Numbered from the stretch's first letter, positions 54,264 through 63,737 are shown. The stretch: DNA of 64,000 nucleotides from Hassallia byssoidea VB512170 (GCF_000817785.2 NZ_JTCM02000001.1:169010-233009), one strand, 5' to 3'. Translations and numbers: made by a program. The notes: a model not told the origin generated them from the sequence alone.

Positions 54264-55520
54264 CTAAGTTTGCACATGAACCGGAAACACACCCAAAGCA
54301 ATCAACCGCGTCGGCAAGTCGCGTAAAATGGGTAGACGCAAGAAACCCGGAGGCTGGACAATTTGATCTGAGTTGAGAACACGGGTAAAAATCAGTTTCT
54401 GAACTAAAGCTTGAAATGTTTGAATAATGCGTGTGGGTAACTCGCGGAGGCGCTGTACTTTCGCTAAATCGCGTTCATTTACACGCCCAGCTTTCAACGG
54501 CTTAGTCAGTACATTTGCGGCGACGACAGCATCTTGAATCGCGTAATTAATACCAACGCCGGCAACTGGAGACATTATATGAGCAGCATCACCGATGAGC
54601 AATAGTCCGGGATGATGCCAGCGCTTGACGCGACTGGATTCTACAGAGAGAAAAGCTACTTGTGACCAATCGTGTAAATTTTCGATACGCGAGCTTAACT
54701 CTGGTGCTACATTAACGATAGACTTTCTTAATGCTGACAATCCCGCAACTCGTAATTCTTGATAGCCACCTTTGGGAATAACAAAAGCAATTTGCCAAGA
54801 ATCAGACCTGTCAAGCATGACGAGAATATGACCTCGACCAATGCGTCCCATTCCACCTTCAGCATCTTCTGGTTTTTTCGGTAGACGAAACCATATCACA
54901 TCCATTGGTGGTGAGGTGTTAATTGATTCAAAGTTGCCTAGTTGTCGCAATCGGGAGTGACGACCGTCTGCACCGACTGTAAGTAAAGCCCGGACTTCGT
55001 GCCAGCCACCTTGTCCCCGATAGCGGACACCTTGAATTACGCCATTTTCTTCAATTAACTCCTGTACATTCGCACCCATAACTAAGTGAAAAGTCGGATA
55101 TTGTTGCGCTTCGGTGATGATGAACTCCAGGAACTTAACCTGCGGAAGCATCGTAATATAGGGGTAGCGAGTTTTGAGGTGACTAAAGTCAGCCAAAGTG
55201 ACGGTATCATTAGGAGTTTGAATTTGAATTTGGCGCATTTTAGCGTGAGGCAATTGTAATAAGCGATCGCTTAAATTCAATTCCTCCATAATCTGCATCA
55301 CAGACGGATGAATTGTATCTCCCCGAAAGTCGCGGTCAAAATCTTTATGTGTTTCCAGCAGCATCACTCCTATACCTTGACGCGCTAACAACAAAGCCAG
55401 CACCGCACCCGCAGGACCACCACCAACAATGCAACAAGATGTGGTTTGTACGTCTAGAATATCATGAGCAAGATTAACGGTTGGCTCTTGAACAGAATTC
55501 GAGGGTATATTAGCAGTCAT
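54264..55520 (-). CDS. FAD-dependent monooxygenase (PHBH/UbiH family)
   Basis: A 418-residue flavoprotein with the N-terminal FAD loop CIVGGGPAGAVLALLLAR (about 31-48), TVGADGRHSRLR (the DG motif) and LLIGDAAHIMSPVAGVGIN (the GD motif). Enzymes of this group hydroxylate aromatic rings or quinone precursors, or act on carotenoid- and polyketide-like substrates. No pathway neighbours help. A GTG at 55526 also opens the frame; the ATG at 55520 has AGAGG seven bases upstream and is preferred. Confidence 0.85.
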   Translation of the reverse strand: MTANIPSNSVQEPTVNLAHDILDVQTTSCCIVGGGPAGAVLALLLARQGIGVMLLETHKDFDRDFRGDTIHPSVMQIMEELNLSDRLLQLPHAKMRQIQIQTPNDTVTLADFSHLKTRYPYITMLPQVKFLEFIITEAQQYPTFHLVMGANVQELIEENGVIQGVRYRGQGGWHEVRALLTVGADGRHSRLRQLGNFESINTSPPMDVIWFRLPKKPEDAEGGMGRIGRGHILVMLDRSDSWQIAFVIPKGGYQELRVAGLSALRKSIVNVAPELSSRIENLHDWSQVAFLSVESSRVKRWHHPGLLLIGDAAHIMSPVAGVGINYAIQDAVVAANVLTKPLKAGRVNERDLAKVQRLRELPTRIIQTFQALVQKLIFTRVLNSDQIVQPPGFLRLPILRDLPTRLIALGVFPVHVQT

Positions 55521-55623
55521 AAACACACCTCTTAAAAGCCTTTAAATTTAAGGTAGTTCGCTTTTTGTGCTAAAAGCTATTTTTTTAACTTTTCGTATTC
55601 ACATGTAGCGTGTATTATAAGCG

Positions 55624-56101
55624 CTAAACATTCCACAAAACAGAGTCAATAGTCCAAAGTCAATAGTCTATAGTCAATAGTCCAAAGTCCAAAGTCCAAA
55701 GATTGACCCTTGACCGTTGACCCTTGACCGTTGACCCTTGACCGTTGACCCTTGACCGTTGACCCTTGACCGTTGACCCTTGACCGTTGACTCTTGACCG
55801 TTGACTCTTGACCGTTGACTCTTGACCGTTGACCCTTGACCGTTGACCCTTGACCCTTGACTCTTGACCCTTGACCGTTGACCCTTGACCGTTGACCCTT
55901 GACCGTTGACCCTTGACCGTTGACCGTTGACCGTTGACCGTTGACCGTTGACCCTTGACCGTTGACCGTTGACCGTTGACCGTTGACCCTTGACCGTTGA
56001 CCGTTGACCGTTGACCGTTGACCGTTGACCGTTGACCGTTGACCGTTGACCGTTGACCGTTGACCGTTGACCCTTGACCGTTGACCCTTGACCCTTGACT
56101 A
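55624..56101. repeat. very long TTGACNN heptamer array
   Basis: The left part (55640-55702) consists of AGTCAAT and AGTCCAAA units. From 55703 to 56101 the sequence is 57 heptamers of the form TTGACCG, TTGACCC or TTGACTC with no net loss of phase. It fills nearly the whole space between two divergent genes and ends 25 bases before the GTG of the ATPase gene. A 153-residue open frame on the minus strand is only a by-product of the repeat. Confidence 0.92.
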
Positions 56102-56126
56102 ATAACAATTTCAATAAATAATACTC

Positions 56127-57521
56127 GTGGCGCAAGTTATTTTAGAAAACGTTTATAAAAGTTTTCCCCCTCGGAAAGGGGAAAGTGTTGTTTCACAAAC
56201 TCCAAAATTAAGCTTAAAGAGTGACGCAACACCAGAACATTCAGAAAATATCAACGTTCTGCGACGGATTAACCTGACTGTGGCAGATGGCGAGTTTATA
56301 GTGCTGGTGGGACCTTCTGGTTGTGGTAAAAGCACCCTGCTGCGCTTAATTGCGGGGTTAGAAGCGATGACTGGCGGTAATATCTGGGTAGGCGATCGCT
56401 TAGTTAACGATCTCCCCCCCAAAGAACGAGACATCGCGATGGTGTTTCAAAATTACGCCCTTTATCCGCACATGACAGTGTATGACAATATCGCCTTTGG
56501 GTTGCGACGCAGGGGAGGAGGGGGGGAGAGGGGGACAAGGGGACAAGGGGGGGATTTTCCACTCCCTACTCCCCATTCCCCACTCCCTACTCCCTACTCC
56601 CCACTCCCTACTCCCCATTCCCCACTCCCTAGCTTTGCAGAAAATCTACTAGTTGGTGTGACGCGAAAGTTACCAAAGGGACTGCGGTATATTTCTGAGA
56701 AAGAAAGAGCGGTGAATCAACAGGTGCGTTATGTCGCCAATTTATTACAAATGGAAGGTTTGTTAAATCGCTTACCCAAACAGTTGTCTGGCGGACAAAG
56801 ACAACGGGTAGCATTAGGAAGAGCGATCGCCCGCAATCCGCAAGTATTCTTAATGGATGAACCGCTTTCTAATTTAGATGCGAAGCTGCGGGCAGAAACT
56901 CGCGCTCAAATTGTCAAGTTACAACGTCAGCTGGGTACAACGACAATTTATGTTACGCACGACCAAACCGAAGCGATGACAATGGGCGATCGCATCGCGA
57001 TTATGAATCAAGGACAAATTCAGCAAGTAGCTCCTCCATTGGAATTATACAACCGTCCGGCGAATCGTTTTGTTGCAGAATTCATCGGTTCGCCGCCGAT
57101 GAATTTTATAGCTGTAAAATTTCAGGCTCCGCAGGTAATTTCCCATTCTCAGTTTCGTCTCACCTTACCAGAAACTTGGGCAACTGCATTACAAAAATAT
57201 GACGGGCAAACTTTAATTTTAGGTATTCGCCCAGAACATTTAAGTATAAGTTTACCTGCAACTAAAAATCTGCAAGTCGAAGTGGACTTGGTGGAAAATT
57301 TGGGTAACGACACTTATCTTGCTGTCAAACTTGTAGAACCAAATCAAACTACTTCTACAAGCAATTACCTGCAAGTGCGAGTACCACCCGACCGCACTGT
57401 GCGTATTGGGGAACAATTGTGGTTATCGCTGACACCAGATAAAATACACTTTTTTGACCCAGAAACTGAAGAAGCGATATTTCCTAAAAATCCATCGTTA
57501 TCTTTGCCATTTGAAAAATAA
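56127..57521 (+). CDS. MalK/UgpC-type ABC ATPase with repeat-derived insert
   Basis: A 464-residue ATPase of the sugar/glycerol-phosphate import type. It has Walker [10 protein letters not shown] (about 61-69), Q-loop [20 protein letters not shown] (about 105-124), signature [14 protein letters not shown] (about 220), Walker [15 protein letters not shown] and a C-terminal TOBE domain (about 310-455, [12 protein letters not shown]). Between Q-loop and signature about 44 residues (127-170) are encoded by a G-rich then C-rich heptamer array ([14 protein letters not shown] repeats). The frame is intact. It starts at GTG. Permeases are not in the window. Confidence 0.88.
   Translation: MAQVILENVYKSFPPRKGESVVSQTPKLSLKSDATPEHSENINVLRRINLTVADGEFIVLVGPSGCGKSTLLRLIAGLEAMTGGNIWVGDRLVNDLPPKERDIAMVFQNYALYPHMTVYDNIAFGLRRRGGGGERGTRGQGGDFPLPTPHSPLPTPYSPLPTPHSPLPSFAENLLVGVTRKLPKGLRYISEKERAVNQQVRYVANLLQMEGLLNRLPKQLSGGQRQRVALGRAIARNPQVFLMDEPLSNLDAKLRAETRAQIVKLQRQLGTTTIYVTHDQTEAMTMGDRIAIMNQGQIQQVAPPLELYNRPANRFVAEFIGSPPMNFIAVKFQAPQVISHSQFRLTLPETWATALQKYDGQTLILGIRPEHLSISLPATKNLQVEVDLVENLGNDTYLAVKLVEPNQTTSTSNYLQVRVPPDRTVRIGEQLWLSLTPDKIHFFDPETEEAIFPKNPSLSLPFEK
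56505..56632. repeat. composite heptamer array inside a coding region
   Basis: A G-rich block (GGGGGAGAGGGGGACAAGGG type) is followed by a C-rich block of CCCTACT, CCCCATT and CCCCACT heptamers. It has the same G-then-C layout as the arrays at convergent gene ends but lies inside the ATPase frame. Three heptamers equal seven codons, so the array reads through as PLPTPxS repeats. Confidence 0.88.
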
Positions 57522-57982
57522 AGATTAAAGATTGAAAATTAACAGGACTTATGCACGAACTACGAATTTCCGTCATTGCGACGATAGGAAGCAATCTCAA
57601 AGTCTTGTTTTCTGGTTACGAGTGCGTAAGTCCTAATTAAAAAGATTTTTTCCCTTTTTCTGAGTTTCAGACTTTAGACTGAATCTGACTCTCGATAAGG
57701 TAGCTATGCTGAAGGCAAGATCGTAAACTTCTGTCCTCTAAAGGCAGCGCTGTGAAAGTGTTTTCACATATGCACCTACCGTGGTTCCCCCCTGCGGCAA
57801 ACTGCCGTCGTGCCAAGCGCGAACCTTCGATTGGCATCTCATGAAAAATGATAGATATTTTTTGATTAAGTAGAATGTCAGTTTTACTTTCTACCTTTTT
57901 TTGTGTGCATTATATGGATGGTTCTATCAGACAAAGGAGATAGTTGGGCAGACAAGCATACCACACAATAAAGGAGAGTAAA
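57522..57982. other. intergenic region with a miniature inverted-repeat element
   Basis: No gene is seen. It contains the 91-base element at 57544-57634, a GC-rich patch at about 57770-57830 like other dispersed repeats of these genomes, and the AAGGAGAG ribosome-binding site of the CheB-like gene. Confidence 0.55.
57544..57634. mobile_element. MITE-like element with AGGACTTAYGCAC ends
   Basis: A 91-base segment has inverted ends AGGACTTATGCAC and GTGCGTAAGTCCT (one mismatch over 13 bases). It encodes nothing. Ends of this type are common for small non-autonomous elements in filamentous cyanobacteria. No obvious target duplication beyond one or two bases is seen. Confidence 0.6.
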
Positions 57983-59011
57983 GTGTTAAAACATGACATC
58001 ATTGTGATTGGAGCTTCGGCAGGTGGTTTGGAAGTGATGAGAAAGCTTCTTGCTCAATTGCCTGACAACTTCCCAGGTACGCTCTTCATCGTCTGGCATC
58101 TTCCAGCGGAGTCTCCGAGTATATTGCCCCAAATACTCGATCGCGTATGTCCGCTGCCGGTAGCACACGCGATCGACTTTGAGCCGATCCAACCCGGTCG
58201 TATTTATGTTGCTCCCCCAGATCGCCACCTTCTTGTCGAACCGGGATATGTCCGGCTAACTCGCGGTCCAAAAGAAAACCGCTTTCGTCCCTCAGTCGAT
58301 GTCTTGTTCCGCTCCGCAGCTGTTGCTTACGGTTCCCAGGTGATAGGGGTGGTTCTGACCGGCTCCCTTGATGACGGAGCGGCTGGGCTGTATGCGGTGA
58401 AGGAGCGAGGAGGTATAGCAATTGTCCAAGACCCGTTTGAAGCGCTTTACCCCTCAATGCCCAAAGCCGCAATGAAAGCAGTAATGGTAGATCACTGCGT
58501 CTCGGTGACAGAGATGGGGTCTTTATTGGTTCGTCTGACAAATGAAGTTGTTGTGGAGGAAGCGGTAAATCCGCCGGACGATAACATGGAAATTGAAGTA
58601 GGGGTCGCACGGGAAGACAACGCCTTTGAGCAAGGCATTATCAAGCTAGGTACACCCTCTCCTTATACCTGTCCCGAATGTCACGGTACACTTATGAGAT
58701 TGAAAGAAGGAAACCTTATCCGCTTCCGCTGCCATACGGGGCACGCATATTCCCTGGATTCTCTGCTCGTGGAAGTTACCAAAGGCATTGAAGATACACT
58801 TTGGAACACTTTACGCGCGATTCAAGAAAGTGAATTATTAATGAGGCATATGGCTGGGCATCTGCGCGAAACCAACGATACTGAGACGGAGACACTCTTT
58901 TTACAGAAAGCCGAGGAAGCGAAGAAACGGGCTGACCTAGTTAGGCAAGCCGTGATGAGCCACGAAACTTTGAGTACAGAAAAGGTTAGTGACGATGCAA
59001 AGCATCACTAA
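57983..59011 (+). CDS. CheB-type protein-glutamate methylesterase without receiver domain
   Basis: A 342-residue protein. The CheB catalytic triad is visible: Ser 12 in VIGASAGGLE, His 39 in FIVWHLPA and Asp 131 in LTGSLDDGAAG. A C-terminal part has a zinc-ribbon-like CPECHGTLM and FRCHTGHAYS (about 220-255) and a helical tail. It lacks the N-terminal receiver domain of classical CheB. No chemotaxis receptor or cheR gene is near, so it may act in another signalling pathway. The GTG at 57983 has AGGAGAG four to five bases upstream; an in-frame TTG lies at 57944. Confidence 0.86.
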   Translation: MLKHDIIVIGASAGGLEVMRKLLAQLPDNFPGTLFIVWHLPAESPSILPQILDRVCPLPVAHAIDFEPIQPGRIYVAPPDRHLLVEPGYVRLTRGPKENRFRPSVDVLFRSAAVAYGSQVIGVVLTGSLDDGAAGLYAVKERGGIAIVQDPFEALYPSMPKAAMKAVMVDHCVSVTEMGSLLVRLTNEVVVEEAVNPPDDNMEIEVGVAREDNAFEQGIIKLGTPSPYTCPECHGTLMRLKEGNLIRFRCHTGHAYSLDSLLVEVTKGIEDTLWNTLRAIQESELLMRHMAGHLRETNDTETETLFLQKAEEAKKRADLVRQAVMSHETLSTEKVSDDAKHH

Positions 59012-59203
59012 GACCATCTTTTTGTGGCGCGTTGACTTTCTTATTGACGAAGCTTTAAGAAAGAAAAATCAAAATTTCCTCTCTTCTTCAAGCCGAAGAA
59101 AGGCGATCGCTTTTGTTAAACTTCTCATATCACCACTTTATGACAAATAAATGCAACGCTTCACAAACATATACTTGATCGAAAAACAGCGAAAACGAAA
59201 ATT

Positions 59204-59431
59204 ATGATTACTTTAATTCAAAGTCCAGTAAGTTCCGATCCAGAAGTCATGGGCGGCACACTAGTATTTAGAAATACGAGAGTCCCAATTCAATCGCTTT
59301 TCGAGTATTTAGACGATGACTTTTCTCTAGAAGAGTTTTTAGACAATTTCCCATCTGTTGATCGTGCAGATGCGGTAAATTTATTGAAACTTGCTCGTGA
59401 ACACGTTCAAGATGAAAATCATTCTGGATGA
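59204..59431 (+). CDS. DUF433 antitoxin
   Basis: A 75-residue DUF433 protein: DPEVMGGTLVFRNTRVPIQS, then LFEYLDDDFSLEEFLDNFPS and an end helix. The family has a winged-helix-like fold and acts as antitoxin for DUF5615 PIN-like toxins. It overlaps the toxin gene by 20 bases, which couples their translation. Confidence 0.86.
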   Translation: MITLIQSPVSSDPEVMGGTLVFRNTRVPIQSLFEYLDDDFSLEEFLDNFPSVDRADAVNLLKLAREHVQDENHSG

Positions 59432-59726
59432 GAATTTGCCAAGAGCTTTAAAAGTTTATTTGTCTGCTTACGAAGTAACCACCGTTCAAGAGCAGGGATG
59501 GGCTGGAGTTAAGAATGGCGAACTGATGGCAAGAATTGATGGTGTATATGATGTTTTTATCACATCAGACAAGAATTTAAAATACCAGCAAAACTTGACT
59601 GGACGAACAATAGCAATTATTGAGCTTCCCACCAATCGATTAAAGCTATTGGAAACTATCACCGATAAAATTTTGGCAGAAGTTGAGAGCATTTCTCTAG
59701 GAATGTACGTGCAAGTCTCTCTCTAG
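59412..59726 (+). CDS. DUF5615 PIN-like toxin
   Basis: A 104-residue protein starting MKIILDENLPRALKVYL, with the acidic residues Asp 6 and Glu 7, and FITSDKNLKYQQNL that carries the second acidic site. This is the DUF5615 PIN-like family, predicted RNases. I use the ATG at 59412 because it begins the family motif; the frame is open to 59391. It pairs with the DUF433 gene. Confidence 0.84.
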   Translation: MKIILDENLPRALKVYLSAYEVTTVQEQGWAGVKNGELMARIDGVYDVFITSDKNLKYQQNLTGRTIAIIELPTNRLKLLETITDKILAEVESISLGMYVQVSL

Positions 59727-59742
59727 CTACCAACCACTTGAG

Positions 59743-59900
59743 AAATAGGGAGTAGGGAATAGGGAGTAGGGAATAGGGAATAGGAATTAGAGATTGCCAA
59801 AGCAGGAAATAACAAGATTATTCATTACCTAGTCCAAGCGTCCCCATTCCCCACTCCCCACTCCCCACTCCCCACTCCCCATTCCCTATTCCCTAGTTCC
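59743..59900. repeat. composite heptamer array between convergent genes
   Basis: The left part has TAGGGAG and TAGGGAA units, a 60-base unique middle, then CCCCATT, CCCCACT and CCCTATT units to the right. The array separates the toxin gene from the convergent guanylyltransferase fusion. The two halves are complementary (AATAGGG with CCCTATT). Confidence 0.85.
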
Positions 59901-62429
59901 TTACACCTCTACAGGAATTTGCTCCTCTTGTTTTTCCACAAAAGCTTGAACGCGGGTGCGGTATTGTCTTAAGGAATCATCTACCCAATCGCGATCGTTG
60001 CTGTTGACGTATAAATGTACCAGTGGTTCGCTGGCATCTGGTAAAACTAACACCCAACTGTCATCGTAGGGTTGACAAATTTTTACCCCATCGATTAATT
60101 CCAGGTTTTGTGCTGGATGAGTTTCTACCAAATACCGCATTAATGCACCTTTGACTGTCCAAGGACAGCGGACTGTATAAGTTTTGTGAATTACACGCGG
60201 TAATTCTGACCTGGCAGAAGCAAGCGATCGCTCTTGTATTGTTAGCATTTCAATTAGCTTGGCAATACAGAACATCCCATCAAATCCCGGATGCAATTGC
60301 GGGATAATAAAGCCAGTGTCCCCACTACCTCCTAATACCACACTTGGGTTTGTTTGACAAGCTTCCATTAATGCGGTAGGATTCGCCTTGGTGCGAATCA
60401 CTTTACCATCGTGGCGACGAGCGATTTGTTCCACAGCACTAGAAGCATGAACCGGTACTACTACCGTCCCTCTAGGGTTAGAAGTTAAGATTAAGTCCAC
60501 CATCAGCGCTGTCAACATTTCCCCGCGAATCGGAATCCCCGATTCATCCACCAAAATCATTTGTTCGCCATTTGCCGACACCTGAACGCCAAAGTTAGCT
60601 TTTAGTGCTTCCACCACATGACCTAACTGAGTTATCAGTCCTTCACGTTCAGCTGTGGACATAGCGTTTTTATTCAAACTGGCGTTTAACACCACCGCAT
60701 CAGCGCCAAAGTTATCTAACATTTGTGGCAATACTGCACCAGAGACAGCATAAACGTAGTCAATCACGACTTTTGCCCGACTGTTACGAATTGTGTCAAT
60801 ATTCAATAACTTTTCAAAAGCTGTGCAGTAGCGGTCAATTACTTGACTGGGGTATGCGACATCGCCAACTTCATGAATTTGCGATCGCCGCATATCTTCT
60901 TTAAAATAAGCCCCTTCAATTTTCTTTTCCTTTGACTTGGAAATATTGATGCCCTTGCCATCCATAAATTCAATCAGGATATAATCAGGGCGATCGGGAT
61001 GTACCCGGACATGAATACCACCAGCTACCGACATTGTGGGGATAACTGTACGAGCGATGGGGATAGCGGTAGCATCGAGGTTTTGAATATCGACACCTAC
61101 AGACATTAAACCAGCGATGAGCGATCGCGTCACCATCCGCGAAATATTCCGCTGATCGCGGGAAACCGTTACTTTAGAACCCGGTTTCAAAGTAGAACCA
61201 TAAGCGGCTCCCAATTTCACCGCAAACTCTGGGGTAATATCGATATTGGCTAATCCTTGGACACCACGTTGTCCAAATAAATTTCGTTGAGCAGTGTTAC
61301 CCCAAATCAAGTTAATATTTAAGATCGCCCCTGAATCGATTTTTTTACTGGGCCAAACGCGCACACCCGGACTAATTTGCGCTTCTTCTCCCACAGTAGA
61401 CAGCGAACCGACTACAGCAGCTTCTAAAACATGAGCGCGACGGTCTACACGAGTACCACGGGAAATCACACAAGCCGATAAATGTGCTTCTTCGCCAATA
61501 ATTGCCCCATTCCAAACAATTGGACGTTTGAGATTAGCATCAGCCCCAATGGTGACATTATCTCCGATTACGGTTCCGGCTTCAATTTGGACTCTTGCCC
61601 CAATGCGGCAATTATCGCCAATAACCGCTGGTGCTTCAATTTGAGCGGTTGGATCGATATAAGTGTTTTGACCCACCCACAAGCCGGTTGACCTTTCTTT
61701 GTAGGCAAAATCAAGTTTTACCTTATGTTCCAAGCCATCATATTGCGCTTCGCGATAAGCATCTAAGTGACCGACATCGCACCAGTAACCCTCAGCGACA
61801 TAGCCATACATTGGCTCGTCTTTGTCAAGCAGTAAGGGGAATAAATCTTTAGAAAAGTCACATTCTATGTTACATGGCAGATATTCCAAAACTTCTGGTT
61901 CTAGAATATATGTACCAGTGTTGACGGTATCGGAAAAAATTTCACTGGTAGAAGGCTTTTCTAAAAATCGCCGAATTCGATTTTCTTCATCACTAATCAC
62001 CACCCCAAACTCAATCGGGTTGGGGACACGAGTCAAAATCAAAGTCGCTTTAGACTTCTTTTGTTTGTGAAATTCAATTGCGGCTGTTAAATCAAAATCT
62101 GTTATGCTGTCTCCGCTAATTACTAAAAAGGTTTCGTCTAGAAGTTCGGCAATGTTCTTCACGCAACCGGCGGTTCCTAGCGGTTGGTCTTCTTCCACCG
62201 CGTAGGTCATTTGTACGCCAAAATCGCTACCATCTTGAAAGTAATCTCGCAAGACATCAGGTAAATAATGCAGTGTGGCAACAACTTCTGTAATGTGATG
62301 TCGTTTGAGAAGATTGATAATGTGTTCGGCAATCGGTCGATTTAGGATGGGCACCATCGGTTTGGGCAGGTCACAAGTTAGCGGACGTAACCGCGTTCCC
62401 GAACCACCTGCCATTAGTACTGCACGCAT
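59901..62429 (-). CDS. mannose-1-phosphate guanylyltransferase / phosphomannomutase-like fusion
   Basis: An 842-residue fusion. The N-terminal nucleotidyltransferase (about 1-235) has [14 protein letters not shown] and [12 protein letters not shown], with [10 protein letters not shown] as metal site. A left-handed beta-helix follows (about 245-370). The C-terminal phosphohexomutase-like part (about 385-830) shows [13 protein letters not shown] where an active-site TASHNP is expected, and I see no DGDxDR metal loop, so mutase activity is doubtful. It should make GDP-mannose or a similar nucleotide sugar. The ATG has GGAGG upstream. Confidence 0.87.
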   Translation of the reverse strand: MRAVLMAGGSGTRLRPLTCDLPKPMVPILNRPIAEHIINLLKRHHITEVVATLHYLPDVLRDYFQDGSDFGVQMTYAVEEDQPLGTAGCVKNIAELLDETFLVISGDSITDFDLTAAIEFHKQKKSKATLILTRVPNPIEFGVVISDEENRIRRFLEKPSTSEIFSDTVNTGTYILEPEVLEYLPCNIECDFSKDLFPLLLDKDEPMYGYVAEGYWCDVGHLDAYREAQYDGLEHKVKLDFAYKERSTGLWVGQNTYIDPTAQIEAPAVIGDNCRIGARVQIEAGTVIGDNVTIGADANLKRPIVWNGAIIGEEAHLSACVISRGTRVDRRAHVLEAAVVGSLSTVGEEAQISPGVRVWPSKKIDSGAILNINLIWGNTAQRNLFGQRGVQGLANIDITPEFAVKLGAAYGSTLKPGSKVTVSRDQRNISRMVTRSLIAGLMSVGVDIQNLDATAIPIARTVIPTMSVAGGIHVRVHPDRPDYILIEFMDGKGINISKSKEKKIEGAYFKEDMRRSQIHEVGDVAYPSQVIDRYCTAFEKLLNIDTIRNSRAKVVIDYVYAVSGAVLPQMLDNFGADAVVLNASLNKNAMSTAEREGLITQLGHVVEALKANFGVQVSANGEQMILVDESGIPIRGEMLTALMVDLILTSNPRGTVVVPVHASSAVEQIARRHDGKVIRTKANPTALMEACQTNPSVVLGGSGDTGFIIPQLHPGFDGMFCIAKLIEMLTIQERSLASARSELPRVIHKTYTVRCPWTVKGALMRYLVETHPAQNLELIDGVKICQPYDDSWVLVLPDASEPLVHLYVNSNDRDWVDDSLRQYRTRVQAFVEKQEEQIPVEV

Positions 62430-62794
62430 AAATCCTCCTTAGCTATGTGAGCGCGATCGCTGCTTCAAGACCCGTGAGATATGTTCTGCTATTCTTTAGT
62501 CTCCTATGGATCTTAATATTTTAGGAACTTCCACAAGATGCATCTGTCAAGGAATAAGTAGATATGCTCAGAAGCTGGGGAATGGGTAATTGGTAATTGG
62601 GAATGGGTAATGGGGAATGGGTAATTCCTCCCTCATCTCCCTCATCTCCCCATCTCCCCATCTCCCCATCTCCCCATCTCCCCATCCCCCACTCTCCCCC
62701 TCCCCCCTCTCCCCGAATCCGGGAGGCTATCTTAAACTGGAGGGTGTGAGAATACTTTTCTCGAATTCTGTCAGTTGCTTATGGAGTAATGCGA
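62430..62794. other. divergent region with heptamer array
   Basis: The start region of the guanylyltransferase fusion and that of a small membrane protein face away from each other here. A composite array lies at 62575-62715. Upstream of 62500 there is no clear structure. No gene is seen. Confidence 0.5.
62575..62715. repeat. composite heptamer array in a divergent region
   Basis: The left part has GGGTAAT, GGTAATT and GGGGAAT units, the right part CATCTCC and CCATCTC units. The layout is again G-rich to C-rich, but this array lies between divergent genes. Confidence 0.8.
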
Positions 62795-62986
62795 ATGCCT
62801 AAGTTAATTATTCTTGGCTTGATGGCGGCTTATTTATATGGCGTGTGGAAGTTTTGGAATGGATTTGAGCAAACGAATTTCACGAAAAGTTTGCCCAATC
62901 GCCTTGGTTTATCTCTGTTATGGCCCGCTTTGTTTCTTACAAATCCGTCCTATCGTCGCAATTTTAGAAAGGCGCTGAAGGGCTAA
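62795..62986 (+). CDS. small conserved-looking membrane protein
   Basis: A 63-residue protein (MPKLIILGLMAAYLYGVWKF...) with one N-terminal hydrophobic segment (about 3-20) and a basic end (NPSYRRNFRKALKG). I do not recognise a function. Small proteins of this pattern occur widely in cyanobacteria. A second ATG lies two codons earlier (62789); GGAG is eight bases before 62795 but only two before 62789, so I use 62795. Confidence 0.65.
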   Translation: MPKLIILGLMAAYLYGVWKFWNGFEQTNFTKSLPNRLGLSLLWPALFLTNPSYRRNFRKALKG

Positions 62987-63142
62987 AGGTCGCTAATAAG
63001 TTTAGTTGTATCTTTAGAACGCGCTGTGCGATGGATATAATTAGTTGGCAGCACAGGCGATGTCTTCGACAAGCCGCTTCTCTTCGAGAGGCTTCGCCAA
63101 CGCGTCTACGCACTCTACCCAAATTCCTACAATTATAAACAC

Positions 63143-63168
63143 AAAGTCCGCACTAAGGCGGACTTTTT
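63143..63168 (+). terminator. intrinsic terminator
   Basis: A 9-bp stem (AAAGTCCGC and complement) with a 6-base loop and a run of T residues directly after it. It lies 157 bases past the small membrane protein gene. Confidence 0.75.
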
Positions 63169-63173
63169 ACATC

Positions 63174-63196
63174 TAAGCCTGCGAAAAGCAGGCTTA
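63174..63196. terminator. second hairpin
   Basis: A 9-bp stem (TAAGCCTGC and complement) with the loop GAAAA. It may stop transcription from the convergent minus-strand gene or form a pair with the hairpin before it. Confidence 0.55.
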
Positions 63197-63338
63197 GTTT
63201 GTATGTGGCTTAACTGTCAATTCCACAGCGTTCGGGTAATGGTAACGTGGCTGTGGCGTGATTTCTCTGAACAATTTTTTAGCAATGCTTGGGAATTAAG
63301 ACAAATTCGTAATTCAGCTATCAATTACGAACAACGAA

Positions 63339-63737
63339 TTACTTTCTATTCCTCAAGATATGGATAGCTGCACCTGCGGCTGCACCATCGACTACATCAC
63401 CCAAAGTATCTTTACGACCGCGAGTAACTGCACCAGTGACACCACCTGCGGCTGCACCTACTCCGATATCTTGACCCAAGTTACGGTTTCTGGGATTTCT
63501 TCTGGTACCGTTAACACCATTAACAGCAGCACCAGCAGCACCACCTTTAACAGCATTGTTTAATACCGAACCACGTCCCCTAATAGCGCCTGATACCACG
63601 CCAGCGGCAGCACCAATACCGACATCTTCAAGTATGCGATCGTCGGCAGCAGCGGGTTTAGCTGGAACTAAGGTGACACCAGCTAGACTTGCAGCCAAGA
63701 GGCTGGGTAAAAATGTGCGTTTTAAGATTCGATTCAT
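63339..63737 (-). CDS. secreted or outer-membrane glycine-zipper protein
   Basis: A 132-residue protein with a signal peptide (LKRTFLPSLLAASLAGVTLV, cleavage near AAADD). The mature part has two similar units: VGIGAAAGVVSGAIRGRG with VKGGAAGAA, and IGVGAAAGGVTGAVTRGR with VDGAAAGAA. The Gly/Ala-rich helices are of the glycine-zipper kind found in membrane-associated proteins. Function unknown. The two halves probably arose by internal duplication. Confidence 0.75.
   Translation of the reverse strand: MNRILKRTFLPSLLAASLAGVTLVPAKPAAADDRILEDVGIGAAAGVVSGAIRGRGSVLNNAVKGGAAGAAVNGVNGTRRNPRNRNLGQDIGVGAAAGGVTGAVTRGRKDTLGDVVDGAAAGAAIHILRNRK

Larger units (their letters stand above)
62987..63338. other. 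intergenic region with two hairpins
   Basis: No gene is seen. It has a GC-rich dispersed repeat at about 63065-63115, then hairpins at 63143-63168 and 63174-63196, then an AT-rich tail up to the convergent gene. Confidence 0.6.

Noticed and set aside
55703..56101. Possible CRISPR array
   Set aside because: The period is 7 bases with no spacers; it is a simple tandem heptamer array.
55674..56135. 153-residue open frame on the minus strand with VNGQRST repeats
   Set aside because: It is produced entirely by the TTGACNN heptamer array; three heptamers make seven codons without stops. No ribosome-binding site and no normal protein composition.
58086..58610. 174-codon frame opposite the CheB-like gene
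   Set aside because: Antisense frame of a gene with an intact catalytic triad; no recognisable domain.
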